Of a DNA stretch of 7,830 nucleotides, positions 1 to 6,284 are shown piece by piece. A program made the translations under genes and the position numbers. The notes under the pieces are model-generated. The model did not search any database. It was not told where the DNA came from and saw only the letters and a list, made by a program, of their open reading frames with translations. Source of the stretch: Burkholderiales bacterium (GTDB taxonomy: Bacteria > Pseudomonadota > Gammaproteobacteria > Burkholderiales > Burkholderiaceae); contig CANFNO010000112.1 of assembly GCA_947447845.1 (NCBI GenBank), forward strand, positions 1 through 7,830. Reading direction: 5' to 3'. Numbering within the stretch: position 1 is the stretch's first letter; each line of letters starts with the position of its first letter.

Positions 1-236
1 ACCGTATAACTGCAAGCGGCACAGTGCATGCCTTCGATGACGACACTTGACTCCCATCTATCAGGAAATTTCTTGGAGGGACGACTAAACGCAGACCACT
101 CCTGCACATCGTCCAAAAGCTGCAGTGCATCCGGACTATGGGGAGTAATGGGAGACAAGGGCCTGGAAGAATGCGTTCCCGCGATGATCGGCGTCACTAA
201 ATTGTTGGCAGTCGAATTCAACGGGGCTGTGGGCAT
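1..236 (-). CDS. ccoI: Heavy-metal P1B-type ATPase, N-terminal fragment (probably CcoI/FixI copper pump of the cbb3 oxidase cluster)
   Basis: This open frame runs from an ATG at 236-234 off the left edge with no stop; 78 complete codons are present. Residues 50-78 carry the start of a heavy-metal-associated (HMA) domain, with the metal-binding motif GMHCAAC at residues 69-75 (Cys72 and Cys75) preceded by SVVIE. Residues 1-45 are a Pro/Ser-rich, low-complexity leader followed by LLDDVQEWSAFSRP, a style I associate with P1B copper ATPases placed before ccoS-ccoN in Comamonadaceae. Such pumps move Cu(I) across the inner membrane; CcoI/FixI serves assembly of the cbb3 oxidase copper centre. The FNR-type box just upstream favours ccoI over a detoxifying copA, but the catalytic part is outside the window, so the choice is inferred. 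The ATG is the first possible start in the frame after a stop at 278-276, and no Shine-Dalgarno sequence precedes it. Confidence 0.72.
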   Translation of the reverse strand, partial: MPTAPLNSTANNLVTPIIAGTHSSRPLSPITPHSPDALQLLDDVQEWSAFSRPSKKFPDRWESSVVIEGMHCAACSYT

Positions 237-264
237 AAAGGCTAGTGTGCCGTTTATTGAAGAA

Positions 265-290
265 CCTGTCTTGATTCAAATCAAGACAGG
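265..290 (-). promoter_or_regulatory. FNR/Anr-type operator upstream of the P1B ATPase gene
   Basis: A perfect inverted repeat has 12-bp arms (265-276 and 279-290) and a 2-bp centre. Its core at 271-284 is TTGATTCAAATCAA, an exact match to the FNR consensus TTGAT-N4-ATCAA. Its centre (277.5) lies exactly 41.5 bp upstream of the A of the ATPase ATG at 236. FNR is the oxygen-sensing CRP-family activator of microaerobic and anaerobic genes, and cbb3 oxidase clusters are classic targets; NO-responsive Dnr-type regulators use the same motif. The site faces the leftward gene; rightward there is only the 3' end of the HD-GYP gene. The long arms could also fold as a hairpin and help end the HD-GYP transcript, but no U-run follows. 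Confidence 0.8.
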
Positions 291-344
291 CCAAAAGCCA
301 TAGCTGGCGACCGAACGGCTCCAGGCAATGGCGCCTGCCACTCC

Positions 345-1406
345 CTACAAATCAGCATTGATGGGCTGTTCTTCCCGGTATTGACAGCGCACCCTATCCA
401 CATCATCCCAGGCATTCAAAAATGCCTTGACGCAGGCTGGATCAAAATGAGTCCCAGCCCCATTGTTGAGAAAATCCACCGCCGCCTCAACATCCCAGGC
501 CTTCTTGTATGGGCGCTCAGAAGTCAGTGCATCAAACACATCAGCCACCGCGACGATGCGGCTAAAGATGGGGATGTCTTCGCCCTTGATGCCATCGGGG
601 TAGCCCGTTCCATCGTATTTTTCGTGATGCCCCTTGGCAATTTCAGCGCCCACTTGCAAAAGTTTGGATGAACTACCGCTGAGCAACTCATAGCCGAACA
701 TGGCGTGTTGCTTCATCACTTCGAACTCTTCCGGCGTCAAGCGACCCGGTTTAAGCAGCACCTTATCTGCGATACCGACTTTGCCGATGTCATGCAACGG
801 CGCGGCTTCCAGCAGCAATTGCTGCTCATCCTCAGAAAGGCCTAATTCGCGGGCAATCAGCCTTGAATAGTGGGCCATCCGCAAAATATGCGCACCTGTT
901 TCCGGGTCCCGAAATTCGGCGGCCTTGGAAAGTCGCAATACAGTTTCGCGCTCGCGGCTCACAATTTCGCGGGTTGCCTTGCGCACTTCCCCTGAGAGCC
1001 AGGACGCATGATCCGCCATGTGTTTGCGGGCCAGGTTGAGGCTCAGCATATTGCGCGTGCGCGCCAGGAACTCAATCTTGTCTATGGGTTTGGTCAGAAA
1101 ATCGTTCGCGCCGAGATCCAGCGCGCGATAGCGGATCTGTTTTTGGTCATTGGCCGTGATCATCAAAATAGGAACCAGCTTGCGTCCAGGCATTTCGCGC
1201 ATCAGCCGTATGAATTCGAGACCGTCCAATTCCGGCATCATGTAGTCCACTATGACCAGGTCCGGCACATTGACCGTGACCCACTCCAGAGCTTCACGCG
1301 GTTTGGAAAAAACGTGCGCTTGGCAATCGTCTAATTTTTTGACCAACGCGCCGAAAAGAATCAAATTGATTTCGGTGTCGTCAACGATTAAAACCTGTTG
1401 CAGCAC
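345..1406 (-). CDS. Response regulator with HD-GYP cyclic-di-GMP phosphodiesterase domain (RpfG-like)
   Basis: This 353-residue cytoplasmic protein has a receiver domain (about 1-120), a helical linker (about 120-155) and an HD-GYP domain (about 156-345). The receiver has the acidic pair D9/D10, phospho-acceptor D54 (in IVDYMMPELDG), T84 and K106. The output domain keeps the full metal set: E169 and H173 (RDPETGAH), H205/D206 and K209 (HDIGK), H234, H260/H261 (HHE), the GYP signature (YDGTGYP, 264-270) and D289. Their spacing matches what I recall for trinuclear-iron HD-GYP enzymes, so c-di-GMP hydrolysis is expected, probably gated by phosphorylation of D54. There is no DNA-binding domain. 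It follows the hybrid kinase by 64 bp and is its likely phosphorelay target. The start codon is GTG (1406-1404), with AAGGG at 1421-1417, 10 nt upstream. The stop is TAG. Confidence 0.95.
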   Translation of the reverse strand: MLQQVLIVDDTEINLILFGALVKKLDDCQAHVFSKPREALEWVTVNVPDLVIVDYMMPELDGLEFIRLMREMPGRKLVPILMITANDQKQIRYRALDLGANDFLTKPIDKIEFLARTRNMLSLNLARKHMADHASWLSGEVRKATREIVSRERETVLRLSKAAEFRDPETGAHILRMAHYSRLIARELGLSEDEQQLLLEAAPLHDIGKVGIADKVLLKPGRLTPEEFEVMKQHAMFGYELLSGSSSKLLQVGAEIAKGHHEKYDGTGYPDGIKGEDIPIFSRIVAVADVFDALTSERPYKKAWDVEAAVDFLNNGAGTHFDPACVKAFLNAWDDVDRVRCQYREEQPINADL

Positions 1407-1470
1407 AGTTTTTCAGCCCTTATTTTGAAACGCTATCTTAGTCGCAATATGCTGACGAAACTGGTCCGTT

Positions 1471-4400
1471 TCAATTTGAGAACGTGCGCTCCAGTGCCAG
1501 CCTTAAATAGTCCACCTCGGCAGTAAATGAAGGCAATAGCTTCTCAACCGCACCCAAATCACCTCGACCTGCCAGTGCTTCAATGCGTGCAGCCAATTGG
1601 CTAGCCGGGTCGGCGCCAAACATGGCCATCGTCGCCTTGAGCGCGTGCGCAGTATGCAGTGTTGGCAATGGTTCGCCCTGGGCCAGACTGGCGCGAATTT
1701 TTTGGATATCTTCAGGCCATTGGTCCAGGAAAGCCTGGCCAATGATCTCCAAAATCTCTTGATCCATACCCTTAAGGCCGGCGGCATAGTCGAATGCAAA
1801 GTCCTGCGGGAAATCGCTTTCCGCCGCTTGTGCAGGTGCGGATTCGACAAAGGCCTGCGTCACTGCCGGCGCACCATTTCGCCCCACATTCTGGAGCAGC
1901 GCAAGCAACTCCTGCGCTTTGATCGGCTTGGAAATGTAATCATTCATGCCAGCTTCCAGGCAGCGCTCGCGGTCTGACTCCATGGCATTGGCTGTCATGG
2001 CCACAATGGGTACTTTGGACGCGTCTGTTTCCATGGCACGTATGCGGCGCGTGGCCTCCAAACCGTCCATCACAGGCATCATCATGTCCATCAGAATCAC
2101 GTCGAATGTGTGCCTGGAAACCCAATCAAGTGCAACTTCGCCATTTTCGGCCACGGTTACGCGGTGACCCCAGCGTTCCAGCAGGGCTATTGCCAGTTTC
2201 TGGTTGATCGCGTTGTCCTCTACCAATAGCAAATCCAATGCACGGGGTGCGTCCTGTGAAACGCCGACCTCGGCAAAGCTAGGCGGCACATCCAGATTGA
2301 GTCGCAACACCCGCGCCAACACCAGATGCAACTCGGCACGGGAGACCGGCTTGGCAAGATAGGCCGTGATACCCGCTTCGCGCGAGCGTTGCGCATCCTG
2401 GCGCGCACCTGAACTCGAAAGCATCACCAGTGGAACGCTGCCACAGTGCGGCAAGCCCAGAATACGTTGTGCCAGTTCAAAACCATCCATATCCGGCATG
2501 AGCGCATCCAACACGATGAGATCGCAGGGTTTGTCGACCAGCCCCTCATGCTGCAACCATTGCAAGGCCAAGACCCCTGACGAAACGGCATGCACCTTGA
2601 CACCTTCGGCTTCCAGACTGCGTGCAATCACGGCCCGGTTGACATCCAGATCATCAACAACCAGCATGCGCAATCCCTTGAATGAATACTCAGGGACATC
2701 CAGCTTCGCACTGTTGTGGTCCACGCCCACGCGCATGGTGAAGTGGAAGACACTGCCACGCCCTAAGTCGCTCTCTACCCATATTTTTCCGCCTAAGGCC
2801 TCGACCAGGCGTGCGCAAATTGTCAGTCCCAAGCCAGTACCACCAAAACGACGCGTGGTGGAACTGTCTTCCTGTGAAAAGGCTTCGAAAATGCTGTTTA
2901 GCTTCTCCGCCGCAATGCCTATGCCGGAGTCACTTACCGAGAAATGCAACAACAGTCCGTCGGCATCCTGACTCTCAAATAACACGCGCACAACAATCGC
3001 GCCCTGGCTCGTAAACTTGATGGCATTGCCCACCAGATTCACCAGGATTTGGCGCAAACGCCCTGGATCGCCCACAACGGCCACTGGCACATCCGGGGCA
3101 ATATCGCAAAGCAACTCCAGCCCCTTGTCGCGCGCGCGCAGCGCCACTGTCTTCATGGTTTCGTCCATGGTTTGGGGCAGATGGAAGGGAATTTTCTCAA
3201 TCAGTAATTTGCCGGCTTCGATCTTGGAGAAGTCCAAAATGTCGTTGATCACCCGCAGTAGTGCGTCAGCGGAGCTTTTCACAATGCCAACGTACTCGCT
3301 CTGTTCGGCATCCAGCTCGGTATCGAGCAGCAAGTCGGCCATGCCCAGCACCCCATTCATGGGGGTCCGGATTTCGTGGCTCATGTTCGCCAGAAAATCA
3401 GACTTGGCGCTGCTAGCGGCCACCGCCTGGTCTTTCGCACGTTGCAGTTCGACGGCAATTTTCTGTGCTTCAGTGACATCGGTGAAGTAGCCATTCCAGA
3501 CCCAGAGCCCGTTGGGCAGTTGGCGTGGATGGGCTTCACCATGCACCCACACGGTTTGCCCGGTCTGCAGGTGCACCATTCTGAAATCAATGCTCCGGGC
3601 TTCGGCTTTGGCGTGCGGGCGCCCCAGGGCAGCGGCGAAACGCTGCCGATCCTCGCTGTGCACACACTCCAGCAGGCGGCTGGTGTCCTGCATCAGATCT
3701 TCCGCGCTGGCACCGCAGATCGAACGAATCGCATGGCTCATAAAGGGGATGACAAACGTATTGTTTTCACCCACGTAGTACTGAAAAATCGCCACAGGAA
3801 CGTTTTCGGTCACCTCGCGCAAGCGCGCATCAGCCTCTTTTAGTTCGGTCACATCCTGCCAGATACCTGTAAACACGACGGCTGCATCTGCCGTACGCTC
3901 CGGGTCCGGATTAATTTCCGTACGAATCCAACGGATGGCACCGCCTGGCAGGCGCACACGATACTCACCTTGCCAGGCACTCACATTGCGCACCGCTTCA
4001 CGCAGTCCTTCGCGAACCGCCTTGCGGTCGGCTTCCAGCACTTGCTGCATGATGAGCGAGGCGTCATCCTTCAAGGCCTGAATGGTCAAGCCCAGCACCT
4101 GATGAACACGCGGGCTGACGAAGGTGAATCGATCGTAGTCATCTCCAGCCTGCCACTGAAACACTGCGCCGGGAACGGTGTTGGTGATACGACGCAAGCG
4201 TGCCTCTGCCGCCTTTATGTTCGACTCCATCTGCTTGCGCTCAGTGATATCTGTGCTGATGGCAATAAAAAAAGTCGGGTTGCCAGCCTCATCACGCAGT
4301 GGAACCAGTGTGGCATTGACCCAATACAAGTTCCCGGATTTATTGCGGTTGCATATCTCGCCGTGCCATACCTTGCCAGCCAGAATCGAAGTCCACATGT

Positions 4401-5031
4401 CGGCAAAAAAAGAACGGTGGTGGATGCCCGAACTGATCAATCGATGTGCTTTTCCCAGTACTTCCATGCGCGAATAACCACTGATATGACAGAACTTGTC
4501 ATTGGCGTAGGTGATCACCCCGGCGATATCTGTAATGCTCACGATCGCATGCTGGTCCAGAGCAAACTTTTGGTGCGCGAGGTCAGTCAATGCAGCATGC
4601 AAGTCCCGCTGGCTCTCTTCCTTTTGCCGCACCAACTCACTCATCAATGCCGACAAACTTTCCAGGTTGTCGTTCATGATGCCGGTTTCATCCAGATCGA
4701 CAAAATCCATCAATCCGAGCGCCGTGCTTCGCAATGAATCAATGGCGCGCATCCGGCTTTCCAGCTCCAACCGCAAACGGGCATTGCTCTCGGTCAGTTC
4801 AACCGAGCTCAGTTCTAGACTCCTGGCCTTGATGTCCAGATCGCGATCACTCTGCACATAAGACTCATCCACGCGTTGAATAAATTGGTCTAGTCCGCCC
4901 AGAACAGACAGGGCCTTTGGCGAAAGCACTTGCGCTTTAGCAAGTTGCGTCAGTTCCTGCTGGACCGCCTGAAGTTCAATACGGTCAATGCCAAATGCGC
5001 TTTTAATCTGACGCGCTAGGAGCTTGTGCAT
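1471..5031 (-). CDS. Soluble hybrid sensor histidine kinase, PAS-PAS-PAS-HisKA-HATPase-REC-REC-HPt (NahK-like partner of the FIST protein)
   Basis: An orphan-type cytoplasmic phosphorelay kinase; I see no membrane segment. Numbering here counts from a TTG at 5037, but I start the gene at the in-frame ATG 5031 (residue 3), because AAGGTG at 5045-5040 lies 8 nt before it and only 2 nt before the TTG. Order: helical N-terminus with coiled-coil character (about 1-155, including [16 protein letters not shown]); PAS1 (about 156-270); PAS2 (about 280-400); PAS3 (about 405-525); HisKA with H554 in [10 protein letters not shown]; HATPase with N671, DSGIGI (703-708) and GGTGLGL (732-738); receiver 1 (D795/D796, D844, K896); receiver 2 (E940/D941, D984, K1037); HPt with H1131 in AHALKA. 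Every phosphotransfer residue is present. It lies 19 bp after the FIST gene and 64 bp before the HD-GYP regulator, so the three are probably one operon. The input probably comes from the FIST protein and/or the PAS domains. Confidence 0.95.
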   Translation of the reverse strand: MHKLLARQIKSAFGIDRIELQAVQQELTQLAKAQVLSPKALSVLGGLDQFIQRVDESYVQSDRDLDIKARSLELSSVELTESNARLRLELESRMRAIDSLRSTALGLMDFVDLDETGIMNDNLESLSALMSELVRQKEESQRDLHAALTDLAHQKFALDQHAIVSITDIAGVITYANDKFCHISGYSRMEVLGKAHRLISSGIHHRSFFADMWTSILAGKVWHGEICNRNKSGNLYWVNATLVPLRDEAGNPTFFIAISTDITERKQMESNIKAAEARLRRITNTVPGAVFQWQAGDDYDRFTFVSPRVHQVLGLTIQALKDDASLIMQQVLEADRKAVREGLREAVRNVSAWQGEYRVRLPGGAIRWIRTEINPDPERTADAAVVFTGIWQDVTELKEADARLREVTENVPVAIFQYYVGENNTFVIPFMSHAIRSICGASAEDLMQDTSRLLECVHSEDRQRFAAALGRPHAKAEARSIDFRMVHLQTGQTVWVHGEAHPRQLPNGLWVWNGYFTDVTEAQKIAVELQRAKDQAVAASSAKSDFLANMSHEIRTPMNGVLGMADLLLDTELDAEQSEYVGIVKSSADALLRVINDILDFSKIEAGKLLIEKIPFHLPQTMDETMKTVALRARDKGLELLCDIAPDVPVAVVGDPGRLRQILVNLVGNAIKFTSQGAIVVRVLFESQDADGLLLHFSVSDSGIGIAAEKLNSIFEAFSQEDSSTTRRFGGTGLGLTICARLVEALGGKIWVESDLGRGSVFHFTMRVGVDHNSAKLDVPEYSFKGLRMLVVDDLDVNRAVIARSLEAEGVKVHAVSSGVLALQWLQHEGLVDKPCDLIVLDALMPDMDGFELAQRILGLPHCGSVPLVMLSSSGARQDAQRSREAGITAYLAKPVSRAELHLVLARVLRLNLDVPPSFAEVGVSQDAPRALDLLLVEDNAINQKLAIALLERWGHRVTVAENGEVALDWVSRHTFDVILMDMMMPVMDGLEATRRIRAMETDASKVPIVAMTANAMESDRERCLEAGMNDYISKPIKAQELLALLQNVGRNGAPAVTQAFVESAPAQAAESDFPQDFAFDYAAGLKGMDQEILEIIGQAFLDQWPEDIQKIRASLAQGEPLPTLHTAHALKATMAMFGADPASQLAARIEALAGRGDLGAVEKLLPSFTAEVDYLRLALERTFSN

Positions 5032-5039
5032 TGGCAATT

Positions 5040-5045
5040 CACCTT
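5040..5045 (-). promoter_or_regulatory. Shine-Dalgarno sequence deciding the hybrid kinase start
   Basis: On the minus strand AAGGTG lies in the 19-bp gap between the FIST stop (5051-5053) and the ATG at 5031, with 8 nt spacing. The same element is only 2 nt from the in-frame TTG at 5037, which makes that longer start unlikely. Confidence 0.7.
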
Positions 5046-5050
5046 GATAG

Positions 5051-6190
5051 TCACTCGGACTCCGACAAACAGGTAATCGTCATGGTCTGGTTGTGCAGCT
5101 TGCATTCAGCTAGATTGCCAAAAGGCCCGATCTCACCGTAGGAATAAAAACCGGTCAACGTGGTGCTTCGACCGAAGACGTCAGCCACCGCTTCGACCTC
5201 CTCGTCCACCCGACCACCCATCACCAACTTGCGCCCGACACAGCTAACCAGCAGCGCTAGCACTTCGCCTGGGCTGTCCTGCGACGCCCATGCACTTTGT
5301 GCTGCAGTCGCTGCACCATCGACCAACGCATCCGTACTGGCATGCATCAAGCGGAGATAACCCTCCTGGTCGATGTCGCCTGCAAGCGTCAGACTGCCAT
5401 CCTCCTCATTAACGCCCAAGATGGTGCGTATCAGGCCCAGTTCATTTTGGTCCTGACCCAACATGGAAAATGGAAACAGCAGGCCCGACGCTGGCAAGCT
5501 CCTGGCGTGGTCCCCCAAATAGCGTTTGTAGACAGCCAGTGCAGACTCGCCATCCAACTCATACAGCACATTGCTGTCACAACGCGTCACTTTGCGGGCC
5601 GGACCGAACGGCGACCAACCACCAAACGAACCGTGCGAAAAGCGCAATGCCGATCCATACAAACCAATGCACACCAGGCGATTGCTGCTCAGCCCCTGAT
5701 TGTCCAGAACCCAGGTTTGCACAAAGGCACCGCCATCGCCAGCAAGACCGCCGGCAATGGGAACAGTAGAGCCCACCACTTCGGTCATGCCCGCCAGAAC
5801 GGCGCTGCCATTGATCTGCACGCCCTGACCGAAAACTACCAATGCACGCAATCCCTCTGGCCGGAAACCTTGCGCCAGTCTGCGCCCGGCGGCGGCTGAG
5901 TCATCCATGCCGCGCAATTCCGTGCTGACCTGGATTACTTCACATTGTTGAAAGTGGATCGCGGTGACTACCAGACTCGCATCGGTCACACCGCTTAGGG
6001 ATATTTCTCCAGCGGTGGAGCAGCCTGCGATGTGCGCGCCCTTAAAGGCCTGGCTTAAGGCATTCGCGTTGCCCTGCAGCGCGGCCACCGAACCAAAAAC
6101 CAAAACCAGTTGAGGCTCCAGCGCGCTGAGTGCAGAAAAGTCGGTAACCGCCGGTTCGCCTTTGGTAACCACCAACTGAGATACACGCAT
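5051..6190 (-). CDS. FIST N- and C-domain sensor protein (NosP-like candidate)
   Basis: A 379-residue soluble protein with both FIST halves. FIST_N (about 27-215) shows GCSTAGE (56-62), GGLAGDG (147-153) and FSHGSFGGW (184-192). FIST_C (about 216-360) shows SCVGR (316-320), GFYSYGEIGP (347-356) and HNQTMT (366-371). The length is normal for the family. There is no signal peptide or membrane segment. FIST domains are predicted ligand-binding sensors. One characterised group, NosP, is a heme protein that binds nitric oxide and controls a hybrid kinase (NahK) encoded beside it; the next gene here, 19 bp on, is such a kinase. I therefore infer that this protein binds a small ligand, possibly NO via heme, and modulates that kinase. 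No heme ligand can be assigned from sequence alone, so a different ligand is possible. The start is ATG, with AGGAG at 6201-6197, 6 nt upstream. Confidence 0.9.
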   Translation of the reverse strand: MRVSQLVVTKGEPAVTDFSALSALEPQLVLVFGSVAALQGNANALSQAFKGAHIAGCSTAGEISLSGVTDASLVVTAIHFQQCEVIQVSTELRGMDDSAAAGRRLAQGFRPEGLRALVVFGQGVQINGSAVLAGMTEVVGSTVPIAGGLAGDGGAFVQTWVLDNQGLSSNRLVCIGLYGSALRFSHGSFGGWSPFGPARKVTRCDSNVLYELDGESALAVYKRYLGDHARSLPASGLLFPFSMLGQDQNELGLIRTILGVNEEDGSLTLAGDIDQEGYLRLMHASTDALVDGAATAAQSAWASQDSPGEVLALLVSCVGRKLVMGGRVDEEVEAVADVFGRSTTLTGFYSYGEIGPFGNLAECKLHNQTMTITCLSESE

Positions 6191-6196
6191 TCTCCA

Positions 6197-6212
6197 CTCC
6201 TGACTTTATATA
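6197..6212 (-). promoter_or_regulatory. Possible -10 element and Shine-Dalgarno sequence of the FIST operon
   Basis: Reading leftwards there is an AT-rich TATATAAA stretch (6212-6205) followed by AGGAG (6201-6197), 6 nt before the FIST ATG. The ribosome binding site is convincing. The TATATA/TATAAA stretch resembles a -10 box, but no good -35 sits about 17 bp upstream, and such a promoter would leave a very short leader. A second -10-like TATTAT lies at 6234-6229. Promoter assignment is weak. Confidence 0.35.
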
Positions 6213-6233
6213 GTTTCACTGCGCAGGAATAAT

Positions 6234-6253
6234 ACGCCGGAACACTCCGGCAT
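6234..6253 (-). terminator. Small GC-rich hairpin between matB and the FIST gene (weak terminator or operator)
   Basis: GCCGG (6236-6240) and CCGGC (6247-6251) form an inverted repeat with a 6-nt loop. On the minus-strand RNA a U-G and an A-U pair may extend the stem to about 7 bp. It is followed by AUUAUU rather than a real U-run. It lies 32 nt past the matB stop, so it could be a weak intrinsic terminator. It also sits directly upstream of TATTAT, so it could instead be a regulator site for the FIST operon. Confidence 0.35.
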
Positions 6254-6272
6254 GGACATTCAAAACTGTCCA
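6253..6272. repeat. Inverted repeat TGGACA-N8-TGTCCA between matB and the FIST gene
   Basis: Two perfect 6-bp half-sites (6253-6258 and 6267-6272) are separated by 8 bp, with centres 14 bp apart. It lies just after the matB stop and about 65-80 bp upstream of the FIST start codon. It could be a dimeric regulator site or a loose hairpin at the matB 3' end. I do not recognise it as a known operator, and 6-bp arms can occur by chance. Confidence 0.3.
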
Positions 6273-6284
6273 CTTTGTCAGAGG

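Noticed and set aside
265..290. The 12-bp-arm inverted repeat as primarily an intrinsic terminator of the HD-GYP gene
   Set aside because: No U-run follows and the loop would be very tight. The core is an exact FNR consensus ahead of a gene where FNR control is expected, so the operator reading is preferred.
28..303. A 91-codon plus-strand open frame at the left end
   Set aside because: It is antisense to the P1B ATPase start, runs through the FNR box and has no recognisable domain. The minus-strand frame encodes a clear GMHCAAC motif.
321..338. CAGGC-N6-GCCTG hairpin after the HD-GYP stop as a terminator
   Set aside because: The stem is only 5 bp and has no U-run on the minus-strand side; too weak to call.
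1407..1470. A separate promoter for the HD-GYP gene (TTGCGA with AATAAG, 17-bp spacing)
   Set aside because: Both hexamers match only 4 of 6 positions. Read-through from the kinase gene explains expression more simply.
2366..5899. Long plus-strand open frames, notably 2366-2971, 3970-4737 and 5297-5899
   Set aside because: They lie opposite the kinase and FIST genes, whose domain motifs are continuous, and their products are low-complexity with no family resemblance.
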